NCBI RefSeq assembly: GCF_001422445.1
Contig: NZ_LMNA01000003.1
Span: forward strand, 203,012 to 267,011
Origin: Pseudorhodoferax sp. Leaf274
Lineage (GTDB): Bacteria; Pseudomonadota; Gammaproteobacteria; Burkholderiales; Burkholderiaceae_C
Reading direction: 5' to 3'
Length of the DNA: 64,000 bases
Every line of letters starts with the position of its first letter. Position 1 is the first letter of the stretch. The notes beneath the pieces are model-generated. The model saw nothing but the letters and a program-made list of their open reading frames with translations. It was not told the DNA's origin and searched no databases. Of the stretch, positions 1-8,668 are shown piece after piece. A program made the position numbers and the translations under genes.

Positions 1-134
1 GGCACCAGCAGCTGGCACAGCTCGGCATGACCGGCTTCATCGTTGCCAAGGCTCAAGGTTTGTGCCTCACCAGTGGCGGCCACCTCGAAGGTGCTCTTGG
101 CCACGTCGATACCTACGTAAACGGGTTCACTCAT
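1..134 (-). CDS. IS110-family transposase, N-terminal fragment cut by window edge
   Basis: Reading from the ATG at 134 toward position 1 gives about 44 residues beginning MSEPVYVGIDVAKSTFEVA. The GIDVAK segment is the first acidic block of the RuvC-like DEDD catalytic domain of IS110-family transposases. The frame stays open to the window edge, so the gene is incomplete here only because the window ends. The family is recognised from the N-terminus alone; the second (serine-containing) domain lies outside. Whether the copy is intact, and whether it belongs to the IS110 or IS1111 subgroup, cannot be judged. Confidence 0.8.
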   Translation of the reverse strand, partial: MSEPVYVGIDVAKSTFEVAATGEAQTLSLGNDEAGHAELCQLLV

Positions 135-328
135 ACAAGTCCTGTGGCTCCCAGCCTTATGAATACGAAATGTGTTCGGTCAACCATTCGGGATGCGGCA
201 GAACAAAGAGACCACCACCGTGCGCCCTTGGCTTGTGTTCGAGCTCGGGCTCGCAGGAGACACAGGCTGCGCGGCGGTGAGTCAACCAGTTCAGCATTTG
301 AATGATCTGAAAGATATAAGGAGACAAC
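135..328. other. Non-coding stretch between IS110 transposase start and Bug gene
   Basis: No convincing gene lies in these 194 bases. A small hairpin, GGCT-CCC-AGCC at 146-156, sits just upstream of the transposase start. The Bug gene's ribosome site (AAGGAGA) is at the right end. In IS110-group elements the region upstream of the transposase gene is the left end and encodes the bridge RNA, so part of this stretch is probably the IS end. The exact IS boundary cannot be placed without a second copy. Confidence 0.4.
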
Positions 329-1294
329 ATGCACAAGAACCTGCGGCGATGGGCCGCCTGCGCGCTGCTGGCGCTGGCCCCGATGGCCCATGCCGCCTTC
401 CCCGAAAAGCCCATCCGCCTCGTCGTCGGTTTCCCGGCCGGCGGCCCGCTCGACCAGCACGCGCGCCTGTTGGCCGACAAACTGCAGGCCGTGCTGGGGC
501 AGCCCATCGTGGTCGACTACAAGTCCGGCGCCGGCGGCACCGTGGGCGCGCAGGACGTCATGAAGGCGCCGGCCGACGGCTACACGCTGATGCTGGCCAA
601 CACCGGCGTGATGGTGATCAACCCCGCGCTGTACAGCCGCCTGCCCTATGCCACGCTGAAGGACTTCACGCCGATCGCGCGCACGGCCATGCAGCCGTTG
701 GCGCTGCTGGTCACGCCCCAGCTGCCCGTCAAGACACTCAAGGACTTCGCCGACTACGCCAAGGCCAAGCCCGGCCAGGTGAACTACGGCTCGGCCGGCA
801 ACGGCGGCATCAGCCACCTGGTGCCCGAGATGTTCAAGAACGCGGCCGGGCTGTTCATGGTCCACATCCCCTACCGCGGCAGCGCGCCGGCCTTCACCGA
901 CCTCATGGCCGGCCAGGTGCAGTTCATGGCCGAGTCCATCCCGCAGGCCGCGGCGTACGCCAAGCAGGGCAAGGTGCGCGCGCTGGCCGTGACCAGCCGC
1001 GAGCGCAACCCGGCGCTGCCGGATGTGCCGACCGTCATCGAGTCCGGCTTCAAGGGCTTCGAGGTGGTGGGCTTCTACGGCTTCCTGGCGCCGGCCGGGC
1101 TGCCGGCCGACATCACCGCCCGGCTCAGCGACGCCTTCGGTCAGGTGCTGAACAACCCCGAGGTCCGCAACCGCATGGTGGCGCAGGGCGCCGATCCGGC
1201 CTTCCTGGGCAGCGCGGATTTCGCGAAGTTCCTGGCCGCCGAGATGCCGCGCTGGGCGGCTGCGGTGAAGGCCTCCGGCGCCAAGCTGGATTGA
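329..1294 (+). CDS. Bug/TctC-type tripartite tricarboxylate transporter substrate-binding protein
   Basis: This 321-residue protein has a signal peptide (basic MHKNLRR, hydrophobic core, AHA cleavage site near residue 22). The mature start [16 protein letters not shown] is the hallmark of the Bug family, periplasmic solute receptors greatly expanded in Bordetella and Comamonadaceae. Further family signs are the YTLMLANTG stretch, the NYGSAGNGG loop and the [19 protein letters not shown] segment. The ligand is usually a carboxylate and cannot be read from sequence. No TctA/TctB membrane partners lie next to it, so it is an orphan receptor. A good AAGGAGA ribosome site supports this ATG. Confidence 0.93.
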   Translation: MHKNLRRWAACALLALAPMAHAAFPEKPIRLVVGFPAGGPLDQHARLLADKLQAVLGQPIVVDYKSGAGGTVGAQDVMKAPADGYTLMLANTGVMVINPALYSRLPYATLKDFTPIARTAMQPLALLVTPQLPVKTLKDFADYAKAKPGQVNYGSAGNGGISHLVPEMFKNAAGLFMVHIPYRGSAPAFTDLMAGQVQFMAESIPQAAAYAKQGKVRALAVTSRERNPALPDVPTVIESGFKGFEVVGFYGFLAPAGLPADITARLSDAFGQVLNNPEVRNRMVAQGADPAFLGSADFAKFLAAEMPRWAAAVKASGAKLD

Positions 1295-1331
1295 TAATCG
1301 CGGGCTCCGTCTCGACCCTGCAGCCACCACC

Positions 1332-2576
1332 ATGACCACCTTCGGCACCCCCCTGTCTCCCCACGCCACGCGCGTCATGCTGCTGGGCTCCGGCGAACTC
1401 GGCAAGGAGGTGCTGATCGCGCTGCAGCGCCTGGGCGTGGAGACCATCGCGGTGGACCGCTACGACAACGCGCCCGGCCAGCAGGTCGCGCACCGCGCCC
1501 ACACCATCGCCATGAGCGATCCGGCGCAGCTCAAGGCGCTGATCGAGCAAGAGAAGCCCGACTGGGTCGTGCCCGAGATCGAGGCCATCGCCACGCCCGC
1601 GCTGGCGGAACTCGAAGCGGCGGGCACCGTGCGCGTGGTGCCCACGGCCCGCGCCGCGCGGTTGACCATGGACCGCGAAGGCATCCGCCGCCTGGCGGCC
1701 GAGACGCTGGGCCTGGCGACCAGCCCCTACAAGTTCTGCGATTCCTTCGAGGAACTGCAGGCCGCCATCGACGGCGAGAACGGGAAGCCGGGGGTGGGCT
1801 ACCCCTGCGTCGTCAAGCCGGTCATGAGCAGTTCGGGCAAGGGCCAGAGCAAGATCGACGGCCCGGCCGATGTGCGCAAGGCCTGGGAGGTCGCCATGGC
1901 TGGCGGCCGCGTGAGCCACGGCCGCGTCATCGTCGAGGGCTTCATCGACTTCGACTACGAGATCACCCTGCTGACCGTGCGCGCCCGGGCCGCCGACGGC
2001 AGCGTGCAGACGCACTTCTGCGACGCCATCGGCCATGTGCAGGTCAGCGGCGACTACGTGGAGAGCTGGCAGCCGCACCCCATGCACCCGGCCGCGCTGG
2101 AGAAGGCGCAGGCCATCGCCAAGGCCGTCACCGACGACCTGGGCCGTGGCCTGGACGGCCAGCCCGCAGGCCTGGGCCTGTTCGGCGTGGAGCTGTTCGT
2201 CAAGGGCGAGCAGGTGTGGTTCAGCGAGGTGAGCCCGCGCCCGCACGACACCGGCATGGTGACCATGGTCACGCAGTGGCAGAACGAGTTCGAGCTGCAC
2301 GCGCGCGCCATCCTGGGCCTGCCGGTGGACACCGCGCTCAAGACACCGGGCGCCAGCGCCGTGGTCTACGGCGGCGTGGACGCCCAGGGCATCGTCTTCG
2401 ACGGCGTGGACGAAGCGCTGCGCGTGCCGGGCACCGAGATCCGCCTGTTCGGCAAGCCCGAGAGCTTCGTGAAGCGCCGCATGGGCGTGCTGCTGGCGCG
2501 CGACGCCGACGTGGAGCAGGCCCGTGTGAACGCCAAGCGCGCCGCCGCGCTGGTGCGGCCCCGCACCGCCGCCTGA
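1332..2576 (+). CDS. purT: Formate-dependent phosphoribosylglycinamide formyltransferase (GAR transformylase 2)
   Basis: PurT makes formyl-GAR from GAR, formate and ATP in purine synthesis, the folate-independent alternative to PurN. The 414-residue protein shows the full ATP-grasp plan. The N-terminal segment [20 protein letters not shown] binds nucleotide. [17 protein letters not shown] is the glycine-rich ATP-grasp loop, and [30 protein letters not shown] is split between the metal and ATP-binding part. Length matches the family (about 390-410) with a slightly longer N-terminus. It stands alone between the Bug gene and the MscS gene, with its own terminator at 2594-2612. Confidence 0.97.
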   Translation: MTTFGTPLSPHATRVMLLGSGELGKEVLIALQRLGVETIAVDRYDNAPGQQVAHRAHTIAMSDPAQLKALIEQEKPDWVVPEIEAIATPALAELEAAGTVRVVPTARAARLTMDREGIRRLAAETLGLATSPYKFCDSFEELQAAIDGENGKPGVGYPCVVKPVMSSSGKGQSKIDGPADVRKAWEVAMAGGRVSHGRVIVEGFIDFDYEITLLTVRARAADGSVQTHFCDAIGHVQVSGDYVESWQPHPMHPAALEKAQAIAKAVTDDLGRGLDGQPAGLGLFGVELFVKGEQVWFSEVSPRPHDTGMVTMVTQWQNEFELHARAILGLPVDTALKTPGASAVVYGGVDAQGIVFDGVDEALRVPGTEIRLFGKPESFVKRRMGVLLARDADVEQARVNAKRAAALVRPRTAA

Positions 2577-2593
2577 TCCCGCCTGAATTTCTC

Positions 2594-2612
2594 GCCCCGG
2601 TCGGGGCCTTTT
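2594..2612 (+). terminator. Rho-independent terminator after purT
   Basis: GCCCC-GGTC-GGGGC (2594-2607) forms a tight GC hairpin followed by CTTTT, 18 bases after the purT stop. It separates purT from the MscS gene that starts 24 bases further on. Confidence 0.75.
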
Positions 2613-2635
2613 GGCTGCGGGGCTAGCATGCCCGC

Positions 2636-3769
2636 ATGGAAGCTTTGAACGGATGGTCTGCCTGGGCCGACCACGTGCTGCTGCGCCTGGCGGTGGCGGT
2701 GGTGTTGGCGGCGGTCGTGTCCCTGTTCGTGCACCGCGCCGGCGCGCTGGTGCTCACGCGTGTCACGCGCGGCATGCCGGTGGCGGCCTCGGTGGTGCGC
2801 TTCGTCCGGGTGCCCGCCCGCTGGTGGCTGCTGTTCGTCGCGCTGCAGATCGTGTGGCAGGGCGCGCCCGACGACCTGTCGTGGATCGACCGCGTGCGCC
2901 ACCTCAACAGCCTGGCGCTGCTGGCCTGCCTGACCTGGATGGGGCTGCGTGCGGTGGCGGGCGTGGCCCAGGGCGTGATCGACCAGCATCCGCTGAACGT
3001 GGTCGACAACCTCAACGCGCGCCGCATCCACACCCAGGCCAAGGTGCTGTCGCGCACGGTCATGGTCATGGTGGGCGTGGCCGGGCTGGCGTTGATGCTG
3101 CTGACGATCCCGGGCGCGCGCCAGTTCGGCGCCAGCCTGCTGGCCTCGGCCGGCGTGATCGGCCTGGTGGCCGGCATCGCGGCCAAGCCGGTGTTCGGCA
3201 ACCTGATCGCCGGGCTGCAGATCGCGCTGGCGCAGCCGATCCGGCTGGACGACGTGCTGATCGTGCAGGGCGAGTGGGGCCGTGTGGAGGAGATCACGGG
3301 CACCTACGTGGTGCTGGCGATCTGGGACCAGCGCCGGCTCATCATCCCGCTGCAGTGGTTCATCGAGAACCCGTTCCAGAACTGGACGCGGCGCAGCGCC
3401 GAGATCATCGGCACGGTGTTCCTGTGGATGGACTACCGCATGCCGCTGGAGCCGCTGCGCGCAGAGGCGCAGCGCATCTGCGAGGCGTCGCCGCATTGGG
3501 ACAAGCGCCTGTGCCTGTTGCAGGTGGTCGATGCCAGCGAGCGCAGCATGCAGCTGCGCTGGCTGGTGACCGCCGCCGATTCCGGCAAGGCCTTCGACCT
3601 GCGCTGCGCGGTGCGCGAGGGACTGATCGCGCTGATCGCGCGCGACTACCCGCAGTACCTGCCCCTCACGCGCGCCGAGCTGCGCGACGAGCGCGAGCCG
3701 CTGGCGCCGATGGATGCGGTGGGCCTGCCGGGTTCGGTGTTGGCGCAGGAATCGCCCCGCCCGGCCTGA
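2636..3769 (+). CDS. MscS-family small-conductance mechanosensitive ion channel
   Basis: This 377-residue integral membrane protein has about four to five hydrophobic segments. The last, roughly residues 160-200, contains the Gly/Ala-rich pore helix (SAGVIGLVAGIAAKPVFGNL) typical of MscS, which packs its pore through alternating Gly and Ala. The cytoplasmic beta-domain follows (LDDVLIVQGEWGRVEEI, then IIPLQWFIENPFQNWTR). The protein probably relieves osmotic downshock by opening under membrane tension. Its 3' end overlaps the oppositely oriented LysR gene by 104 bases. Confidence 0.93.
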   Translation: MEALNGWSAWADHVLLRLAVAVVLAAVVSLFVHRAGALVLTRVTRGMPVAASVVRFVRVPARWWLLFVALQIVWQGAPDDLSWIDRVRHLNSLALLACLTWMGLRAVAGVAQGVIDQHPLNVVDNLNARRIHTQAKVLSRTVMVMVGVAGLALMLLTIPGARQFGASLLASAGVIGLVAGIAAKPVFGNLIAGLQIALAQPIRLDDVLIVQGEWGRVEEITGTYVVLAIWDQRRLIIPLQWFIENPFQNWTRRSAEIIGTVFLWMDYRMPLEPLRAEAQRICEASPHWDKRLCLLQVVDASERSMQLRWLVTAADSGKAFDLRCAVREGLIALIARDYPQYLPLTRAELRDEREPLAPMDAVGLPGSVLAQESPRPA

Positions 3770-4673
3770 CCTGCGCATCCGCCTGGGCGCCGGCACGCAG
3801 GCTGTCCAGCAGCAGCCGCGCCGCCGGTGCGAGCGTCTTCGCGTCGCGCACTGCCAGCACGAAGCGGCGCCGGGCCCAGTCGTCGGCCAGCGGCACCACG
3901 GCCAGGCCCAGCGGCTGCTCGAACAGGCGCGCCTCTTCCCGCGGCACGATGGCCAGCGCCAGCTGCGCCGCGACGATGCGGCAGGCCGCGTCCACCGTGG
4001 CCACCTGCAGCCGCGTGCGCAATGGCTTGCCGGCCAGGGTCGCGTGGCGCTGCTGGGTGGTCTTCATGATGCTGCGGCCCAGGATGTCCACATGCTCGTG
4101 GTCCAGCGTGTCGGCAAAGCGCAGGCTCTTGCGGCCAGCCAGCGCGTGGCCCGCGGGCAGCACCACGGCGAGCCGGTCCTCGCGGTAGGCGAAGCGCTGC
4201 AGCCGGCCCAGGTCCACCGCGTCCCAGCACACGCCGATGTCGGCCCGGCCTTCCTCCACGCCGCGCACCACCTCCCAGATCTCGCGTTCCTCCATGCTCA
4301 CGCGCACCTGCGCGTAGTCGCGTGCGAAGCGGCCCACGTCCGCCGGCAGGAACTGCGCCAGCGCCGACATGCTGGCGAACACGCGCACCTGGCCTTGCAC
4401 GCCTTCGGCATAGGCCAGGAGGTCGGCCTGCATGCGGTCGAGCAGTTGCAGCGCCTCGCGCGCATAGCGCCACAGCGTCTCGCCCGCCGGTGTCACGGCC
4501 ACGCCGCGCCGGCCGCGCGCCAGCAGCGGGGTGCCGGCCTGGGCTTCCATCTGCGCGATGCGCTTGCTGACGGCCGAGGGCACGATGGCCTCGCGCTGCG
4601 CGGCCAGCGCGATGTTGCGTTCCTCGCAGACGGCGACGAACAGGCGCAACGAGGTGGGGTCGAAGGGATGCAT
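3666..4673 (-). CDS. LysR-family transcriptional regulator, probable regulator of tarD
   Basis: This 335-residue protein has the standard LysR N-terminal winged helix-turn-helix (residues 1-60: FDPTSLRLFVAVCEERNIALAAQREAIVPSAVSKRI, shown here split as FDPTSLRLFVAVCEER and AIVPSAVSKRIAQME) followed by an effector-binding domain. It is divergent from tarD across a 95-bp gap, the usual arrangement for a LysR regulator and its target, so it likely responds to tartrate or a related hydroxy acid. The last 35 or so residues are a Pro/Ala/Arg-rich tail encoded antisense to the MscS gene. That tail is longer than usual for the family. GGAG five bases before the ATG supports this start. Confidence 0.9.
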   Translation of the reverse strand: MHPFDPTSLRLFVAVCEERNIALAAQREAIVPSAVSKRIAQMEAQAGTPLLARGRRGVAVTPAGETLWRYAREALQLLDRMQADLLAYAEGVQGQVRVFASMSALAQFLPADVGRFARDYAQVRVSMEEREIWEVVRGVEEGRADIGVCWDAVDLGRLQRFAYREDRLAVVLPAGHALAGRKSLRFADTLDHEHVDILGRSIMKTTQQRHATLAGKPLRTRLQVATVDAACRIVAAQLALAIVPREEARLFEQPLGLAVVPLADDWARRRFVLAVRDAKTLAPAARLLLDSLRAGAQADAQVRPGGAIPAPTPNPAGPPHPSAPAARARRAARRA

Positions 4674-4690
4674 GCCATCTCCATTCGGAA

Positions 4691-4704
4691 TTTCTATGGA
4701 GAAA
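4691..4704. promoter_or_regulatory. Candidate LysR box in the LysR-tarD divergent region
   Basis: TTTCT-ATGG-AGAAA is a perfect five-base inverted repeat. It contains a T-N11-A arrangement (4692 to 4704), the core of LysR-type binding sites, and lies between the divergent LysR and tarD start codons. It is an inference from position and symmetry only. Confidence 0.45.
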
Positions 4705-4768
4705 CAATACCACTTCAGAGATTGCTCGAGGCTGCCTACGATCGCGCCACCTCAACAGGAAACCCACC

Positions 4769-5932
4769 ATGCGCATCGTCAACATCCTCGAACGCACCGC
4801 CCCGATCGCCTCGCCGATCGCCAACGCCTTCATCGACTTTTCCAAGATGACGCTGAGCCTCGTGGCCGTCGTCACCGACGTCATCCGCGACGGCAAGCCG
4901 GTGGTCGGCTACGGCTTCAACTCCAATGGCCGCTACGGCCAGGGCGGGCTGATCCGCGAGCGTTTCGCGCCGCGCATCCTGGAGGCCGCGCCCGACAGCC
5001 TGCGCGACGACGCGCGCGACAACATCGATGCGCACAAGGTCTGGGCCACGATGTTCAAGAACGAGAAGCCGGGCGGCCATGGCGAGCGCTCGGTGGCGAT
5101 GGGCACCATCGACATGGCGGTCTGGGACGCCGTCGCCAAGATCGAAGGCAAGCCGCTGTTCCGCCTGCTGGCCGAGCGCAACGGCACGCAGGCCGACCCG
5201 CGCGTGTTCGTCTACGCCGCCGGCGGCTACTACTACCCGGGCAAGGGCCTGGAGGGCCTGAAGGCCGAGATGCAGGGCTACCTGGACCGTGGCTACACGG
5301 TGGTCAAGATGAAGATCGGCGGTGCGCCACTGGCCGACGACTGCGCGCGCATCGAGGCTGTGCTCAAGATGTTGCCGCCCGGCTGCCAGCTGGCCGTGGA
5401 CGCCAACGGCCGCTTCGACCTGGAGACCGCCATCGCCTATGCCAAGGCGCTGCGCCAGTACCCGCTGTTCTGGTACGAGGAGGCCGGCGACCCGCTGGAC
5501 TACGAGCTGCAGGCGCGCCTGGCCGAGCACTACGACGGCCCCATGGCCACCGGCGAGAACCTGTTCTCGATGCAGGACGCGCGCAACCTGGTCCGCTATG
5601 GCGGCATGCGCTCGGACCGCGACTGGCTGCAGTTCGACTGCGCGCTGAGCTACGGCCTCGTGGAGTACCTGCGCACGCTGGAGATGCTCAAGCGCTACGG
5701 CTGGTCCTGGCGCCGCTGCATCCCGCACGGCGGGCACCAGATGTCGCTGAACATCGCGGCGGGCCTGGGCCTGGGCGGCAACGAGTCCTACCCCGACCTG
5801 TTCCAGCCCTACGGTGGCTTTCCGGACGGCGTGCGCGTGGAGGCGGGCCACATTACGATGCCGGAGCTGCCGGGCATCGGCTTCGAGGGCAAGTCCGATC
5901 TGTACGCGGAGATGAAGTCCCTGGCGGCCTGA
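4769..5932 (+). CDS. tarD: D(-)-tartrate dehydratase, enolase superfamily
   Basis: This 387-residue protein closely resembles, from memory, the characterised Bradyrhizobium D-tartrate dehydratase, which converts D-tartrate to oxaloacetate. Shared blocks include NSNGRYGQGGLIRERF, NEKPGGHGERSVA, AAGGYYYPGKG and CIPHGGHQMSLN. Catalytic features of the mandelate racemase group are all present: K180-M-K182 at the second beta strand (K182 is the expected base), metal ligands D211, E237 and E263, and the acid/base H320. A CAGGAAA ribosome site precedes the ATG. It begins a two-gene run with the hydrolase 22 bases downstream and is divergent from the LysR gene. Confidence 0.9.
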   Translation: MRIVNILERTAPIASPIANAFIDFSKMTLSLVAVVTDVIRDGKPVVGYGFNSNGRYGQGGLIRERFAPRILEAAPDSLRDDARDNIDAHKVWATMFKNEKPGGHGERSVAMGTIDMAVWDAVAKIEGKPLFRLLAERNGTQADPRVFVYAAGGYYYPGKGLEGLKAEMQGYLDRGYTVVKMKIGGAPLADDCARIEAVLKMLPPGCQLAVDANGRFDLETAIAYAKALRQYPLFWYEEAGDPLDYELQARLAEHYDGPMATGENLFSMQDARNLVRYGGMRSDRDWLQFDCALSYGLVEYLRTLEMLKRYGWSWRRCIPHGGHQMSLNIAAGLGLGGNESYPDLFQPYGGFPDGVRVEAGHITMPELPGIGFEGKSDLYAEMKSLAA

Positions 5933-5954
5933 ACCAACAACCAGGAGACACCCC

Positions 5955-7031
5955 ATGCGCATTCCTCTTCTCGCGGCGGCGTTCGCGTTGCCGATCGGCC
6001 TGACGGGCCTTGCAGGTGCGGCCTCGGCCGCGGATTTCCCCGCGCCGCAGAAGAAGGAGTGGGTGGTGAGCGACTTCCGCTTCCACACCGGCGAGGTGCT
6101 GCCGCAGCTGCGCATCGGCTACACCACGGTGGGCGACCCCAAGGGTGAACCGGTGGTGGTGCTGCACGGCACGGCAGGCTCGGGCGACCGCATGCTGACG
6201 CCGGCCTTCGCCGGCGAGCTGTTCGGCCCGGGCCAGCCGCTGGACGCGCGCAGGTACTACATCATCCTGCCCGACGCCATCGGGGCCGGCGCGTCCAGCA
6301 AGCCGTCCGACGGCCTGCGCATGGCCTTCCCCAAGTACAACTACGACGACATGGTGCAGGCCCAGTACCGCCTGGTGCGCGAGCACCTGGGCCTGGCCCA
6401 CGTGCGCATGGTGCTGGGCAACTCCATGGGCGGCATGCAGGTGTGGATGTGGGCGCAGAAGTACCCGGGCTACATGGACATCGCGGTGCCCATGGCGTCG
6501 GTGCCGGCGGCCATGTCGGGGCGCAACTGGATGATGCGGCGGCTGCTGGTCGAATCGATCCAGCGCGACCCGGCCTGGGCGAACGGCAACTACACCCAGC
6601 AACCGCCGGGCCTGGGGTTTGCGCTGGCCTACTTCGGCATGGCGACGAGCGGCGGCACGCAGAAGCTGCAGCACGATGCGCCCACGCGCGCGCAGGCCGA
6701 TGCGCTGGTGGACCGGCAACTGGCCGCGCCCCCCATCGGCGACGCCAACGACCACCTGTACCAGTGGAATGCCTCGCGCGACTACGACGCCTCGGGCCAG
6801 CTGGAGCGCATCGAGGCCACGGTGCTGGCCATCAACGCGGCCGACGACGAGCGCAACCCGCCGGAGCTGGGCCTGTTGGAACAGGGCATGCGCCGCGTGA
6901 AGAACGGCCGCATCCTGTTGATCCCGGCCAGCGCACAGACCAGCGGCCATGGCACGACCGGGCAGGCCCGGTGGTGGAAGGACGGCCTGGCCGAGGTGTT
7001 GCGCAGCGTGCCGGTGGCGGCTGCGCGCTGA
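5955..7031 (+). CDS. Exported alpha/beta-fold hydrolase, MetX-like fold
   Basis: The 358-residue product starts with a cleavable signal peptide (residues 1-26, ending AASA) and is therefore periplasmic. It has an alpha/beta hydrolase core resembling homoserine O-acetyltransferases: oxyanion HGTAGSGD near residue 71, nucleophile elbow GNSMGG with S157, acid D297/D298 in INAADDERNPPE, and H332 in SGHGTTG. The triad is intact, so it should be active, but true MetX is cytosolic, so methionine synthesis is unlikely. Its place 22 bases behind tarD suggests hydrolysis of an ester or lactone of a hydroxy acid outside the cell membrane; that is inference. AGGAGA precedes the ATG. Confidence 0.85.
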   Translation: MRIPLLAAAFALPIGLTGLAGAASAADFPAPQKKEWVVSDFRFHTGEVLPQLRIGYTTVGDPKGEPVVVLHGTAGSGDRMLTPAFAGELFGPGQPLDARRYYIILPDAIGAGASSKPSDGLRMAFPKYNYDDMVQAQYRLVREHLGLAHVRMVLGNSMGGMQVWMWAQKYPGYMDIAVPMASVPAAMSGRNWMMRRLLVESIQRDPAWANGNYTQQPPGLGFALAYFGMATSGGTQKLQHDAPTRAQADALVDRQLAAPPIGDANDHLYQWNASRDYDASGQLERIEATVLAINAADDERNPPELGLLEQGMRRVKNGRILLIPASAQTSGHGTTGQARWWKDGLAEVLRSVPVAAAR

Positions 7032-7043
7032 ACGTCGGCTGGC

Positions 7044-7445
7044 CTACAGCCAGTTGCCGTTGTGCGGCATCTGGATCTGCTGGGCCGGATCGCTGCCGCC
7101 GACGAAGGAGCCGATCACCAGGCTCAGCACCGAGACGAACAGGCTCGCGAACACGGCGGTCCAGAAGCCCGAGATCCGGAACCCCTTGACCAGCGCGGCG
7201 ACGAGCAGGATCACCAGCGCGTTGATGACCAGCAGGAACAGGCCGAAGGTCAGCAGCGTGAGCGGCAGCGTCAGCACGATCAAGAGCGGCTTGACGATGG
7301 CGTTGGCAAAGCCCAGCAGCAGTGCCGACACCACCAGCGCGCCGGTGCTGTCGAACGTCACGCCGCGGAAGATGTGGCTGGCGACCCACAGCGACAGGGC
7401 CGTGATGGCCCAGTGGATCAGGAAAGGGGAGAGCTGCTCGAACAT
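7044..7445 (-). CDS. Phage-holin-superfamily-IV type small membrane protein
   Basis: The 133 residues form four hydrophobic helices with short loops (HWAITALSLWVASHIF; a conserved GFANAIVKPLLIVLTLPLTL block; a third helix of LVINALVILLVAAL type; and a last helix near residues 95-112). The NAIVKPLL/LPLT pattern is that of the YvlD-like 'phage holin family' proteins, which are ordinary chromosomal membrane proteins of unknown function, not lysis genes. It is convergent with the hydrolase gene (12-base gap) and lies downstream of the GGDEF gene on the same strand. Confidence 0.85.
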   Translation of the reverse strand: MFEQLSPFLIHWAITALSLWVASHIFRGVTFDSTGALVVSALLLGFANAIVKPLLIVLTLPLTLLTFGLFLLVINALVILLVAALVKGFRISGFWTAVFASLFVSVLSLVIGSFVGGSDPAQQIQMPHNGNWL

Positions 7446-7495
7446 CGGCGGATGCTACCAGTGCCTTGCCGGCCGCAGGCGCGCGGCCTGGCGGT

Positions 7496-8662
7496 TCAGA
7501 CCACCGTGTGGCCAGCCCCGCTGTCGCCCATGAGCATCTGGCCGCGGCCGCCGTGCTTGGCCTCGTACAGCGCGGCATCGGCGCGCGCCAGCAGGCCGGC
7601 CAGCGTGGCATCGCCATCGGTCATGGCGGCGACGCCGGCGCTGTAGGAGAGCGCGAAACCCAGCTCCTCCTCGCTGCGCTGCTGCAGCCGCGCGCGCAGG
7701 CGCTGGTCGAAACCGCTGGCCGTGTGGCGCTGGCTGGACGGCAGCACCACGCAGAATTCCTCGCCGCCCAGCCGGCCGGCCAGGTCGCCGGTGCGCCGCG
7801 TCTCGCGCAGCAGCCGGGCGAACAGGCGCAGCGCCTCGTCGCCGCGGTCGTGGCCATAGCTGTCGTTGATCTGCTTGAAATGGTCCAGGTCCAGCATCAG
7901 CACGGCCAGCGGCTGGTGGTAGCGCTGCGCGTTGGCGAACAGCGCGTCGGCGCGCTCCATGAAGCCGCGGCGGTTCGGCAGGCCGGTCAGGCTGTCGGTG
8001 TTGGCCATGGTGCGCAGCCGGTCGTCCGCCTCGTCGCGCCAGGCCACCAGCAGGGCCACCGTGCCCAGCACCACGGCCATGTTGACGGCCACGGCGGCGG
8101 CGATGTTGACCGGGTTGGGCGCCAGGAAGGTCGGGTAGGCCGACGTGAAGAACGCGCCCAGCACGCCGCGCGCGCCGGTCAGCACCGCCATGATGGCAAA
8201 GCAGCCCAGCAGGAGCAGCCGCCAATGGCGGCCGGCGTTGCGGTGTGCCACCAGCGTGGCGCGCCCCAGCAGCACCAGCATGGCCGCCAGCAGGAAATTG
8301 GACCAGCCCACGCGCACCGGATAGTGGGCGAACGAGAAGGCATAGCCCAACGGCATGGCGATGGCCAGCACCTGGATGGCCAGGGCGCCGGGGCGCGGCC
8401 CCAGCCAGCCGGTCAGCGCACGGTGCAGCAGGACCAGGCCGGCGGACAGGCCGGCCATGGACAGCACCGACAGCACGTAGGAGGACACCAGGTACTCGGA
8501 CGCCACCAGCGCCGACCAGCCGAACGTGAGCAGCAGCAGCGCACGCTGGGCCGAGCGGGCCGCGGGCGTCAGGCTCCTGCCCATGATGAGCGGCAGCGTC
8601 AGCGAGATGGTGACGAGGTTGACCATCGCCACCGTCATCAGGGACAGCGCGTCGAGCTCCAC
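7496..8662 (-). CDS. Membrane-bound diguanylate cyclase (GGDEF domain)
   Basis: Roughly 200 N-terminal residues carry about six transmembrane helices. A C-terminal GGDEF domain follows, starting at DSLTGLPNRRGF. The active-site loop is GGEEF, and an RTGD sequence exactly five residues before it is a complete inhibitory I-site. The enzyme should therefore make cyclic-di-GMP and be subject to product inhibition. The sensor part matches no named domain I recognise. The longest frame begins with GTG at 8662, seven bases behind the amn stop codon; an ATG at 8638 is an alternative. It is probably co-transcribed with amn. Confidence 0.92.
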   Translation of the reverse strand: MELDALSLMTVAMVNLVTISLTLPLIMGRSLTPAARSAQRALLLLTFGWSALVASEYLVSSYVLSVLSMAGLSAGLVLLHRALTGWLGPRPGALAIQVLAIAMPLGYAFSFAHYPVRVGWSNFLLAAMLVLLGRATLVAHRNAGRHWRLLLLGCFAIMAVLTGARGVLGAFFTSAYPTFLAPNPVNIAAAVAVNMAVVLGTVALLVAWRDEADDRLRTMANTDSLTGLPNRRGFMERADALFANAQRYHQPLAVLMLDLDHFKQINDSYGHDRGDEALRLFARLLRETRRTGDLAGRLGGEEFCVVLPSSQRHTASGFDQRLRARLQQRSEEELGFALSYSAGVAAMTDGDATLAGLLARADAALYEAKHGGRGQMLMGDSGAGHTVV

Positions 8663-8668
8663 AGCGGC

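Noticed and set aside
7044-7445. The holin-family protein as evidence of a prophage
   Set aside because: This subgroup is a common chromosomal membrane family, and no phage genes are near.
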